64,000 bases of DNA, from contig JAUXYA010000008.1 of assembly GCA_030684405.1 (NCBI GenBank), positions 52,376-116,375 of the forward strand, given 5' to 3'. Origin of the DNA: Burkholderiales bacterium. Its GTDB lineage: Bacteria > Pseudomonadota > Gammaproteobacteria > Burkholderiales > SG8-41. The position numbers and the translations under genes are program-made. Positions 26,521 through 34,802 of the stretch are shown here, one piece after another. The notes beneath the pieces were generated by a model. The model was given only the letters and a program-made list of their open reading frames with translations. It was not told the origin of the DNA and searched no databases. Position 1 is the first letter of the stretch. The number at the start of each line of letters is the position of its first letter.

Positions 26521-28119
26521 TTAGGGCAGCGGCGGAAAGCGCACGAAGCCGAAGTCGGGATCGCTGGCCACCGCCTCCACCAGCTCGACTTCCCATTTGA
26601 GGTACTCGAGCATCGCCGCTTCGACATTGTCCTTACGGTCGAGCGCGCGGTAGTTGAGGTCGTCGGCGGCACCGGTCATGCGCTCATCGCCGGTTTCCAG
26701 CGAAAACCCGGCCGCAACCCAGGCCGAAGTGCCGCCGGCCAGCACCTTCACCGGAGTCTGCTGAAGTTTTGCAGCATCCGCCGCCGCGAGACGCGCGAGG
26801 TCCTCCTCGGCCGCACCAAACACCAGCAGCGGTGTTGCGGGAATACGCGGCAGTTGATCAACAAGTCGCGAGCGCACGACATGCCAGGCGCCGGGTATAT
26901 GACCTTCGCGATGCTGCAGGCTGCTGTCAAGGTTTGCGAACTGCGCCTGTCCCGCATCAAGCAATGCCTTCAGTTCCGTCGCCGAAACCGTGTCGGCACA
27001 CAAGCGGCTGCCGTCTAACAAGGCACCGCGCGGTACGTTGCGCTCGTTGCAGGCTGCAGTGTCGGCTGCGAACACATACACCTCCTGATGGCCCATTTGC
27101 GCCAGCCAGGCCGCAGTCATAGTCGCGCGCACGCCATCGTTGTCGGTCAGCACCACCACCGACGGGCGCACGGCAATGAAGGTGTCGGTGGCCTGAACCA
27201 GCTGGCCGCCCGGTGCGTGCATCGCGCCGGGCAGGTGGCCCTGCTCGTAATCCTCTGGACTGCGTACATCGAACAGATAGACCGTGCGCGCTGCGTCGGT
27301 CAGCAGCCGCTGCAATCCGGCGAGATCAATACAACGAATGCCAAAACGCCGGACCACGCGCTCGGCTGCCTGCAGCGGCCAGGCCTTGTCTGCCTCCGGA
27401 GGCAGTGGCACGGCTTCGCTGCGACCATGGTTCAGTTGCAGACCGGCGAGTTTCCAGCCCTGGGTCCCGTCCTTCAGCGCATACACCCGGTTCGGGAATC
27501 CGGCATTGATCAGCACCTGCGCACCGATGATGCTGCGGGTGCGCCCGCCGCAGTTGACCACCACGGTGGTATCCGGCGATTTCACGAACGCCGGCATGCG
27601 GTAGGGCAGCTCGGCGCTGGGACAGTCGAGCGCGCCGGGAATGCTGTTGCGGCGGAATTCAGCCAGCGGCCGGCTGTCGACGACGACGAGATCCTTGCCT
27701 GACTTCATCCAGGCATCGAGTTCGGCAGCCGTCACTTCCGGCGGCGCATCCTCGTGCTGAATGTATTCCCCGAAGGCCTTGCTGGGCACATACACCCCCG
27801 TATAGAGCCGTCCCCCCGCAGCCTTCCAAGCCGGCGTGCCGCCGTCGAGCACGCTGACATCGGCATATCCGCCGGCCTGAAGTTTTTGCGCAGCGAGTAC
27901 AGCAAGCCCTTCGCCACCATCGCAGACCACGATGCGCACCGTCTTGCGTGGCAGCAGCGCCGGCACGCGCAGCTCGAGCACGCTCAACGGCACGTTGGAA
28001 ACGCGCAGCAAGTGGCCGTCGCGCGAATAAACGCCCTCCTCCCGAACGTCGAACACGGCGAGTTCCTTGCCGTCGTCGTAGAACTGCCGCAACTGCCGCG
28101 GCGTGATTGTCTGCATCAT
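26521..28119 (-). CDS. Four-domain rhodanese-like sulfurtransferase protein
   Basis: A 532-residue protein consisting of about four rhodanese repeats in tandem. Domain 1 (to about residue 115) has loop IVVCDGGEGLA; domain 2 has VVNCGGRTRS, the most canonical Cys loop; domain 3 has VVLTDNDGVRA without Cys; domain 4 has LLVFGAAEED without Cys. Each shows the fold markers LAVFDVREEG or VYLFDVRSPEDYEQGHLPGA. Domains 3 and 4 are probably structural or ligand-binding only. The start MMQTITPRQLRQFYDDG at 28117-28119 was preferred over a long upstream read-through. No signal peptide is present. Confidence 0.88.
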   Translation of the reverse strand: MMQTITPRQLRQFYDDGKELAVFDVREEGVYSRDGHLLRVSNVPLSVLELRVPALLPRKTVRIVVCDGGEGLAVLAAQKLQAGGYADVSVLDGGTPAWKAAGGRLYTGVYVPSKAFGEYIQHEDAPPEVTAAELDAWMKSGKDLVVVDSRPLAEFRRNSIPGALDCPSAELPYRMPAFVKSPDTTVVVNCGGRTRSIIGAQVLINAGFPNRVYALKDGTQGWKLAGLQLNHGRSEAVPLPPEADKAWPLQAAERVVRRFGIRCIDLAGLQRLLTDAARTVYLFDVRSPEDYEQGHLPGAMHAPGGQLVQATDTFIAVRPSVVVLTDNDGVRATMTAAWLAQMGHQEVYVFAADTAACNERNVPRGALLDGSRLCADTVSATELKALLDAGQAQFANLDSSLQHREGHIPGAWHVVRSRLVDQLPRIPATPLLVFGAAEEDLARLAAADAAKLQQTPVKVLAGGTSAWVAAGFSLETGDERMTGAADDLNYRALDRKDNVEAAMLEYLKWEVELVEAVASDPDFGFVRFPPLP

Positions 28120-28336
28120 CAATCGAATCCTCGTTTGGTTTTCAGATCCGGCACTCCCCGGAGCCGAAACCGAGCTCGAGATCCGACCCGGCGAGTAACC
28201 GGTACGGATCGCTAAATTCGATTTTGGCTCTGATGGAACCCTTCTTGGTCCGGACATTCTAAAGGACCAGTCACCGGCAGGCATGGCGACAATCCATCTA
28301 ATTGACACCCACAAGGGACTGCTGAATCCAGCAATA

Positions 28337-29155
28337 ATGCCAATTATCATGTGCAGGCAAGCCATCATCCGCATCCTGGGCACGATCGTCGTGCTGATGC
28401 TCTCCGGCCACGCGGCGGCCCGGGTTCCCCCCGCGGCCGAGTCGCTGCTGCGCACGGCCGTGCCGGTCAGCAAAACTGTGCCGGCTACCCGCGGCACCGC
28501 ACCGCTGCACAGCGTTGTCGGTGTTGCACCCGGACAGGCGGGCTACGTGCACTATTTCCTGCTGCGCATGCCGGACGACAGCGTCGAAGTGCAGGTCGGC
28601 ATCGAGCTCGAAGACCAGCGCATTGCCTGGTCCTTCCCGGAGCTGGGTGTTGTCATCTCACCGTTCATCAGCGGCGACACCCTCGAGGTCGGCAACAACA
28701 GCTACGACGTCTGGCACCTCTACGGCCTGCGCCCCTTCCCGGACAAGGCCGCTATGGCACGGCTGCGCAAGACGCTGCCGGCCCGGGTCAACTCATGGGT
28801 CAAGGCCGGCATTCCCTATTGCCTCGACGACAGCCCGCAGGGCAAATGCATGAGCTGCATCGGCCTGGTCCTGCGCGCGCTGTTCCCGGGCAGCCGTGGT
28901 TACCCGGACATGCCCCGCGATTTCTGGCGCACCAGCCCCGGGAATCGCTACACCCCCAACGATCTGCTGCTCTACCTGACCGGGATGCTCGACCTGACGG
29001 ACCGCAACATGCGCCTGCAGCGCCTCTCCCGGCTGGCATTGCCGGCCGACCTGCGCGATGACCTAGAAACACTGATCCACACCATCGGCACCGGTGAATC
29101 GAAACCGGCGGTGGCCACGGGAAAACGCCCGGGAATGCCGCGCCAGAGACTTTAA
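28337..29155 (+). CDS. Conserved hypothetical secreted protein
   Basis: A 272-residue protein with a signal peptide: MPIIMCRQAIIRILGTIVVL then a hydrophobic run ending near HAAARV. A second start at 28349 is equally good. The mature part has ordered blocks such as SWVKAGIPYCLDDSPQGKCM and CIGLVLRALFPGSRGYPDM containing three Cys close together, and RYTPNDLLLYLTGML. I do not assign a family; the YC...CMSC pattern could be a disulfide or thiol-peptidase-like site (speculative). It is divergent from the rhodanese gene with a 217-bp gap in which I see no clear feature. Confidence 0.65.
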   Translation: MPIIMCRQAIIRILGTIVVLMLSGHAAARVPPAAESLLRTAVPVSKTVPATRGTAPLHSVVGVAPGQAGYVHYFLLRMPDDSVEVQVGIELEDQRIAWSFPELGVVISPFISGDTLEVGNNSYDVWHLYGLRPFPDKAAMARLRKTLPARVNSWVKAGIPYCLDDSPQGKCMSCIGLVLRALFPGSRGYPDMPRDFWRTSPGNRYTPNDLLLYLTGMLDLTDRNMRLQRLSRLALPADLRDDLETLIHTIGTGESKPAVATGKRPGMPRQRL

Positions 29156-29208
29156 GTCGCGTTTTCCGGACGCGTTACCGCCTCGCTACAAGCGCGCGCC
29201 GACCCCGG

Positions 29209-30396
29209 TCATTCAAACAGCGACGGATCATGAGTTTCCAGGACCACACCCGGCCGCGACAGCGTTCCCACCCGCACCCCCAGCAGGCGGATGCGCCGGT
29301 CAAGCGGTACTCGCTTCAGGCATTCGCCGGCGGCGCGGCGAATCGTCTTCGCATCCTGGGTCGGGATGTCGATCGTGAGGTCACGGGTCACGGTCTGGAA
29401 GTTGTCGTAGCGAATTTTCAGGCCGATGGTCTTGCCGGAGTAACCCTTGCGCTGCAGGTCGCCGGCGACGCGCTGGCAAAGTTCGGTGAAAATCGCCGTC
29501 AGCCGCGCCTTGTCACGCACAGGGTGCAGGTCATCCTCGAAAGTGGTTTCGCGGCTGATCGATTTCGGCTCGCTCCAGGTCACCACCGGCCGCTCGTCCT
29601 CGCCGCGGGCCGCGCGATACATCCACGCACCATAGCTGCGACCGAACTGCTCCACCAGCCAGGCCGCATCCTTCTGCGCCAGTTCACCGATGGTGCGCAC
29701 CCCCAGCTTCTCCAATTTCGCATTGGCCCTCGGGCCGATACCATTGATTTTACGCACCGCCAGTGGCCAAACCACGCTGTGCACATCATCAGGTCGGATC
29801 ACGCTGACCCCGCCCGGCTTATTGAGCTCGGAGGCAATTTTAGACAGCAGCTTGTTCGGCGTAATACCGATGGAGCAGGACAGGCCGGTGGCCTCGCGCA
29901 CCACGCGCTGGATGTCGAGCGCCAGCGCACGGGCGCGCGCCCAGGAATCCGGTGCGCCATCGGCAACGCTGGCGGCGACAGCCTCGCCGAGGTCGATGTA
30001 GATCTCGTCAATGCCGCGATCCTCGACTTCGGGCGCCATCGCGCGCACCGCGTCCTTGAACAGTCGCGAATACTTCCGATAGGCCTCAAAATCCGCCGGC
30101 AGCAAAATGGCATCCGGCGCCAGTTTCGCCGCCTTCATCAGCCCCATCCCGGAAAACACTCCGAGCGCGCGAGCTTCGTAAGTTGAAGTGGTAATCACGC
30201 CACGGCCGGTGTAGCCGCGCAGTGTCGCAAAGCGGTCGTCAGCGGACTCGCCGTACGCCACGCGACGACGGCCACCGACCACCACCGGCCTCCCGCGCAG
30301 CTGCGGATAACGCAGCAGTTCTACCGACGCGTAGAACGCGTCCATGTCGAGATGGGCGATGTAGCGCGCCGGGCGCGCCGGATTTGCGGATTCCAT
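29209..30396 (-). CDS. dinB: DNA polymerase IV (Y-family)
   Basis: A 395-residue translesion polymerase. The palm contains YIAHLDMDAFYASVELLRY with the first catalytic Asp, and RGIDEIYIDLGEAV with the second acidic site (DE). The thumb helix-hairpin-helix reads KINGIGPRANAKLEKLG, and the little-finger domain includes KPKSISRETTF-like EPKSISRETTFEDDL. The beta-clamp motif at the C-terminus is not obvious. The palm has an insertion (GGRRRVAYGESADDRFA) relative to short DinB, as in the longer Dpo4-like/betaproteobacterial forms. It is a stand-alone gene; no LexA box was identified. Confidence 0.94.
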   Translation of the reverse strand: MESANPARPARYIAHLDMDAFYASVELLRYPQLRGRPVVVGGRRRVAYGESADDRFATLRGYTGRGVITTSTYEARALGVFSGMGLMKAAKLAPDAILLPADFEAYRKYSRLFKDAVRAMAPEVEDRGIDEIYIDLGEAVAASVADGAPDSWARARALALDIQRVVREATGLSCSIGITPNKLLSKIASELNKPGGVSVIRPDDVHSVVWPLAVRKINGIGPRANAKLEKLGVRTIGELAQKDAAWLVEQFGRSYGAWMYRAARGEDERPVVTWSEPKSISRETTFEDDLHPVRDKARLTAIFTELCQRVAGDLQRKGYSGKTIGLKIRYDNFQTVTRDLTIDIPTQDAKTIRRAAGECLKRVPLDRRIRLLGVRVGTLSRPGVVLETHDPSLFE

Positions 30397-30491
30397 ATTG
30401 CAGCGCCGTCATTCTAATCGCGGATGACAAGCCGCCGCGGTTCAGTGTTTAATCGAAGGTCCCGCAACCCGTAACGCGACAGGATCATTCA

Positions 30492-31226
30492 ATGACCGAA
30501 GTCACCCCTGCCCTCCGCTCCGAATTCGCGCCCACCGGCACGCTGCGCGTGGGCCTCAACATGAGCAACTTCCTGCTCACCCGGACCGATGCCGCCAGCG
30601 GCAAGCCGCTGGGCGTCGCCCACGATCTCGGCCAGGAACTGGCGCGCCGCCTCGGCCTGCCGGTCGAGTTCGTGCCGCACCCCAACCCCGGCGCGCTCGC
30701 TGACGCCGCGAACAAGAACGTCTGGGATGTCGGCTTCCTCGGCGCCGAACCACAGCGCGCCAACGAGATCGATTTCACGGCGGCTTATGTCGAGATCGAA
30801 TCCACCTACCTGGTGCCGCAAGGCTCGTCGCTGAAACACGCCAATGACGTGGATCGCAAGGGCGTGCGCATCATCGTCCCGGAAAAGGCGGCGTACGAAC
30901 TCTATCTCTCGCGCACGATCCGGAACGCGGAACTCCTCAGAGACAAGGGAGCCGATCTCTGTTTCAAACGTTTCGTCAATGAAAAATTCGACGCGCTGGC
31001 GGGATTGAAGCCGCGCCTGATCTCCGACCAGGCCAAATTCCCGGGCTCGCTGATCGTCGAAGGCAACTTCACCGCCGTGCTGCAGGCAGCGGGCGTGCCC
31101 AAGGGACGGCCTAATGCCGCGAAATACCTCGCCGACTTCATAGAGGATGCGAAAGCCACGGGGCTGGTCGCCAAAGCCATCGCCGACAACAAGGTCGTCG
31201 GACTGTCCATTTCCGCACTGGCCTGA
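30492..31226 (+). CDS. Family 3 extracellular solute-binding-type protein without visible signal peptide
   Basis: A 244-residue substrate-binding-protein fold: TLRVGLNMSNFLLTR opens the first lobe, followed by GVAHDLGQELARRLGLPVEF, VWDVGFLGAEPQRANEIDF and FTAAYVEIESTYLVP, the pattern of amino-acid ABC transporter binding proteins. The N-terminus MTEVTPALRSEFAPTG is not a signal peptide and there is no upstream in-frame hydrophobic stretch. No ABC permease or ATPase is nearby. It may act in the cytoplasm as a sensor or enzyme, or be secreted by another route. Confidence 0.8.
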   Translation: MTEVTPALRSEFAPTGTLRVGLNMSNFLLTRTDAASGKPLGVAHDLGQELARRLGLPVEFVPHPNPGALADAANKNVWDVGFLGAEPQRANEIDFTAAYVEIESTYLVPQGSSLKHANDVDRKGVRIIVPEKAAYELYLSRTIRNAELLRDKGADLCFKRFVNEKFDALAGLKPRLISDQAKFPGSLIVEGNFTAVLQAAGVPKGRPNAAKYLADFIEDAKATGLVAKAIADNKVVGLSISALA

Positions 31227-31399
31227 ATGGCGCGGCTGGTTGATCAGGCGGGAGGTCCGGAAGAAGGAACCAGAGGGAACTGCCGGGGGGGTCACATAAT
31301 ATGACGCCCACAGTGTAACACCCCGCTTGCGGAAGCGTCAGCCGCTGACGTAAAACACTCCCAAGCCGCAATCCCTGCGGACCCCGAAAGGACAACGCC

Positions 31400-31804
31400 A
31401 TGAACCGCATCGTACATCTCGCCCTGAAGGTCGACGACCTTGAGAAAACCACCAAATTCTACGAAGAGGTCTTCGGCTTCTGGGAAGCCGAGACCCGCAA
31501 GACCCGTGACCACCTGTCGCGCCACCTGACCGATGGCGAGATTGATTTCACGCTGATCAAGTATGACGAGGGCACTCAATCGGCCGAATCCAAGGCCGCC
31601 GGTGAAGGCCCCTGCATCCACCACTTCGCCGTCGAAGTCGAGAACATGGAAGAATCCACCGCCAAGATCAAATCCTACGGCTGCGAAATCATCAGCGATC
31701 CCGGCGTGATCCCGGTGAAGTTTCGCGCCCCCGGCGGCACCGTCGCCGAACTGGTGCCGGTTGGCCGTTACAAGAAGCCCGAGCGTCCAGCCAACAAGGC
31801 CTGA
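31400..31804 (+). CDS. VOC/glyoxalase-family protein
   Basis: A 134-residue vicinal-oxygen-chelate protein with two beta-alpha-beta-beta-beta modules. Metal-ligand positions are visible: His in IVHLALKVDDLEKTTKFYEE, Glu-type residues in the first module, His in PCIHHFAVEVENMEE and Glu in GGTVAELVPVG. Substrate is not determined; lactoylglutathione-lyase-like and dioxygenase relatives share this layout. Its TGA overlaps the ATG of the following methyltransferase pseudogene by one base (TGATG). Confidence 0.88.
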   Translation: MNRIVHLALKVDDLEKTTKFYEEVFGFWEAETRKTRDHLSRHLTDGEIDFTLIKYDEGTQSAESKAAGEGPCIHHFAVEVENMEESTAKIKSYGCEIISDPGVIPVKFRAPGGTVAELVPVGRYKKPERPANKA

Positions 31805-32403
31805 TGTCCGGCATCCGGGCCGTCTGCGAAGCGGTCGCGGAGCAGTTCGACCGCGACCGCAGTTCGGCCCTGATGGAGCGGCATTACCTTGATGCCCTGC
31901 TGTCGCGGTTGGGTGGGCAGCGTGACATTCACGACCTCGGCTGCGGCAGTGCCGAGCCCATCGCGAAATTCTTCATCGACGCCGGCTGCCGCGTCACCGG
32001 TATCGGTGCCACATCGGCGATGATCGCGCTGTGCCGCGAACGTTACGCGGACGGCGACTGACTCCAAGCCGACATCTGCGAACTCGACCTCAGCCGCTGC
32101 TTCGACCCCATCATCGCCTGGGACAGCTTTTTCCATCTCGACCCGGAAGACCAGCGCGCGATGTTTCCGTTATTCGCGCGCCATGCCGCACCGGGTGCAC
32201 TGCTGCTGTTCACCTCCGGGCCACAAGCGGGCGTGGTGGTGGGCGAGATGTACGGCCATGTGCTGTATCACGCCAGCCTGGACAGTGCGGAGTATGAAAA
32301 CCTGCTCGCTGCGAACGGCTTCCGGGTGCTGCTGCACCGGACAGAGGATCCCGACTGTGGGCGGCACACCGTGTGGCTGGCGCAACGGCCGGCGGAGGGC
32401 TAA
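31804..32403 (+). pseudogene. Class I SAM-dependent methyltransferase interrupted by an in-frame TGA
   Basis: The frame of 200 codons encodes a small methyltransferase: DIHDLGCGSAEPIAKFFIDA is the SAM-binding glycine motif, then GIGATSAMIALCRERYADGD, and after the stop LQADICELDLSRCFDPIIAW and DSFFHLDPEDQRAMF, typical of this family. The TGA at 32059-32061 sits where a Trp is usual (DGDW-LQADI), so a single TGG to TGA change explains it. No internal start restores a full domain, and no SECIS-like hairpin was noticed. The gene is coupled to the VOC gene by a one-base overlap. Confidence 0.85.
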
Positions 32404-32792
32404 AGCCGGGCCGGCCGCTGCCGTAAATAAAACCAGCTTCGGCAATTCCGGAACGGGGCAGTTACCCGGACCAAAGTGCAACCCCCCGGTTGCTGCCACT
32501 GACGTTCGCTGTTGTGCGCGCCCCTCGTCGGGTGTACCTGATGCGAACCGGCGGCGACCACCCTGAACGGAAGTTCGAGGGTTGCCCCGACCGGACGGCC
32601 GAAGTGAACCCGAAGGGCGTGGCGCGAGCCGCGCCCTTTGCTTTTGGGCAAGCCGCGGCACGCAGCCATCCGCCGAAATGGACCGCGTACCGCCCCCTGC
32701 TCTGCTCAAGAAAGAGGCGGCAGCTGCCGATAATGAAGGCACGAGTCAACGCTGCACCATGTGCCCACGTTGAGTTCACAGGAGGTCGCCGC
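32404..32792. other. Gap of 389 bases with one hairpin, otherwise unassigned
   Basis: No convincing gene. A hairpin at 32615-32636 (GGGCGTGGC-GCGA-GCCGCGCCC in two arms) followed by TTTGCTTTT at 32637-32645 could be a plus-strand terminator. The rest is GC-rich with spurious open frames in several registers; an AGGAGG at its right end serves the following small ORF. Confidence 0.4.
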
Positions 32793-32975
32793 ATGAAGCA
32801 ACTCGCCTTGCCGCTGCAATCCGATCCAGCCGCCGACACTGCGCTGCGCCGGGCCTGGCTCGCCAGCCGCCTGCGCATGCCCTTCCATGTCGCGGTGAAC
32901 ATTCCCGCCGTCGCCATCTGCCTGCGCCACATGGCTGCGGCGGAGAATCGCCGCCGCGGTTGCGTCACCCGCTGA
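32793..32975 (+). CDS. Small hypothetical protein
   Basis: A 60-residue frame, MKQLALPLQSDPAADTALRR onward, preceded by a full AGGAGG ribosome-binding site seven bases before the ATG. It has a basic C-terminus and a mid hydrophobic patch (FHVAVNIPAVAICLRHMA) too short for a confident membrane segment. I do not recognise a family. The good ribosome-binding site is the main support. It ends shortly before the terminator-like palindrome. Confidence 0.45.
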   Translation: MKQLALPLQSDPAADTALRRAWLASRLRMPFHVAVNIPAVAICLRHMAAAENRRRGCVTR

Positions 32976-32989
32976 ACCTCTTCACCTGA

Positions 32990-33020
32990 AACAGAAAAGC
33001 CCGCGGCATGCCGCGGGCTT
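32990..33020 (-). terminator. Intrinsic terminator for the downstream-end of the TauD-type gene
   Basis: A perfect 24-base palindrome at 32997-33020 (AGCCCGCGGC / GCCGCGGGCT arms) lies 22 bases past the stop of the 33042-33926 gene. Reading on the minus strand it is followed by TTTTCTGTTT, a good U-tract. Confidence 0.75.
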
Positions 33021-33041
33021 CCGTGCTCTTGCACGCACTGC

Positions 33042-33926
33042 TTACTGCGTCGCTTCGCCGCGGATCTGCACGCGGTGCATCATCCGCCGCTGGCTGGCGT
33101 CGAAAGAATCGCGACGGTGGATCAGACAGCGGTTGTCCCAGATCAGTGTGTCGCCGGCGCTCCACTCGTTGTGCCAGACGAATTCCGGCCGCGAAGCATG
33201 TGCCCACAATTCGTCGAGAAGGCGCTCGCTGTCCTCCAGCGGCAATCCGACGATATAGGCATTGCGGCGGCGCCCGAGGTACAGCGCCTTGCGCCCGGTC
33301 AGCGGATGGGTGCGGAAGATCCTGTGGCGCGCGCCTGGGGCCTCGCGCGGATCGGTAACTTCCTTGAAGCCTTTGCGCAACTGGCCGCCGCTGTTGTAAG
33401 TCTCGTCGTGAATCACTTCAAGACCATCAAGCTTTTTCTTCAGCTCGCCAGACAACATGTCGTAGGCCATGTACTGATTGGCGAAATAGGTATTGCCTCC
33501 GGACGGAGGAACTTCCAGTGCGTGCAGAATCGCAATCGTGCACGGTTTCGGGCGGTACGACATGTCGGTGTGCCAGATCGCTTCACCTGATCCCAGATTC
33601 CCTTTTGGAATCCCCTGCTCCATGACATTCGAAATCACCAAAATATCCGGGAACTCATCAAGGTACGGCTTGCCGATTATGCTCATACCCGGCGGCTCCA
33701 GCTCGCCGAAGCTCTTGCCCAGTGCGATCAATTGCGGATCGGAAATCGGTTGTCCGCGCACGACTACCACCAGATGCTCCTGCACCGCGCGGTGCAGCGT
33801 TGCCACGGTGACGGGGTCGAGCATGGCAAGATCGACGCCAGTGACTTCGGCGCCGCAGCCCTTGCCAGAGGGAATGATCTGAGGTGCCAATTCTGGCTTG
33901 CGGGCAGTTTCCTGGGCTACTTGCAC
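33042..33926 (-). CDS. TauD/TfdA-family 2-oxoglutarate/Fe(II)-dependent dioxygenase
   Basis: A 294-residue dioxygenase with an intact iron triad: H119 and D121 in AIWHTDMSYRPKP and the distal His in WDNRCLIHRRDSFD; 2-oxoglutarate Arg in MHRVQIRG. Such enzymes hydroxylate sulfonates, aryloxyalkanoates or other small acids; substrate is unknown. The gene is divergent from the GntR regulator at 34041. A 14-base operator-like sequence at 33972-33985 in the gap recurs upstream of the enolase/Bug gene pair, so it probably belongs to that regulon. Transcription ends at the palindrome at 32997-33020. Confidence 0.92.
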   Translation of the reverse strand: MQVAQETARKPELAPQIIPSGKGCGAEVTGVDLAMLDPVTVATLHRAVQEHLVVVVRGQPISDPQLIALGKSFGELEPPGMSIIGKPYLDEFPDILVISNVMEQGIPKGNLGSGEAIWHTDMSYRPKPCTIAILHALEVPPSGGNTYFANQYMAYDMLSGELKKKLDGLEVIHDETYNSGGQLRKGFKEVTDPREAPGARHRIFRTHPLTGRKALYLGRRRNAYIVGLPLEDSERLLDELWAHASRPEFVWHNEWSAGDTLIWDNRCLIHRRDSFDASQRRMMHRVQIRGEATQ

Positions 33927-33971
33927 AGTGTGTCTCCTAAAGTCTGAAACGATCCTTGACTATAATACATG

Positions 33972-33985
33972 CGTATCATACGTAT
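33972..33985. promoter_or_regulatory. Candidate GntR-family operator, site 1
   Basis: CGTATCATACGTAT, with CGTAT-C-ATACG as an 11-base palindrome, lies between the divergent dioxygenase and GntR genes. The identical 14 bases recur at 35925-35938, and the downstream TGAAGGA is also shared at the same relative distance. TATAAT at 33961-33966 abuts it, so binding would overlap a promoter. Confidence 0.7.
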
Positions 33986-34040
33986 CTTTTGAAGGACTGG
34001 CAACTGAGCTATAATTCATATAATTATCAAGCGCACACCC

Positions 34041-34802
34041 ATGCCACAAAAACAACATTCTACCGGGCTCGACGTTAGTGGTCCCGACCCTCTCTACAAG
34101 CAGGTCGAGCAGCGCATTCTCCAATGTCTCGCCGAAGGCGAATGGAAGCCGGGTGAGCAGCTCCCGACCGAAAACCAGCTCGCCGAGCGCTTCGGCGTCG
34201 CAGTGTTCACCATCCGTGCCGGTATCGGCGAGCTGGTGGCTTCAAACATCCTCGTGCGCAAGCAGGGCAAGGGTACTTTTGTCGCGCGTCACTCCAAGCT
34301 TCGCCAGCGCTATCAGTTTTCGCACATCCATGACAAAAATGGCCGCCAGATATTTCCTGGCCGGGAGCTGCTCGCATTCGTCAAGAGAATTGCCATCCCC
34401 GAGGAGTCGGCACGGCTCGCCTTACCCCCTGGGGGCAAGGCGACTGTTTTCCGCTTATCCATGATTAGCATCGACGAAGAGCAAACAGTAGCAACACTGG
34501 ATATCACTTTGCCGGCGCGAATGTTCAGCAAACTTACTGCCAGTGCGGTCCGCAACGCACAGGAAAATCTTTACGCCGCATATCAGGATGAATGTGGCGT
34601 CAACGTAATTCGCATTGAAGAGCATATTTATGCTGCATTGGCTACACCCGCTGACGCCAAGGCGCTAAAAATACGGAATAACAGCCCCGTGTTGCGCGTC
34701 GAAAGAACTGCCTACACGTATCGCAACGTGCCCGTCGAGTTTCGCACGCGAACTTTTGACGCCACGAAATATCATTACCGGACCATTGAAGGCAGCATTT
34801 AG
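34041..34802 (+). CDS. GntR-family transcriptional regulator (HutC/UTRA subfamily)
   Basis: A 253-residue regulator. Residues about 15-85 are a GntR winged helix (PLYKQVEQRILQCLAEGEWK, PTENQLAERFGVAVFTIRAG, ILVRKQGKGTFVARH). Residues about 100-250 fit the UTRA ligand-binding domain (EEHIYAALATPADAKALKIR, SPVLRVERTAYTYRNVPVEF). The ligand is probably a substrate or product of the surrounding pathway. The stop codon overlaps the convergent enolase-superfamily gene by four bases. Two copies of a palindromic operator flank its regulon. Confidence 0.92.
   Translation: MPQKQHSTGLDVSGPDPLYKQVEQRILQCLAEGEWKPGEQLPTENQLAERFGVAVFTIRAGIGELVASNILVRKQGKGTFVARHSKLRQRYQFSHIHDKNGRQIFPGRELLAFVKRIAIPEESARLALPPGGKATVFRLSMISIDEEQTVATLDITLPARMFSKLTASAVRNAQENLYAAYQDECGVNVIRIEEHIYAALATPADAKALKIRNNSPVLRVERTAYTYRNVPVEFRTRTFDATKYHYRTIEGSI

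Noticed and set aside
32059..32061. Third selenocysteine codon (TGA in the methyltransferase)
   Set aside because: The family has Trp here, there is no U-x-x-C or GSC context, and no hairpin at the required distance was seen.
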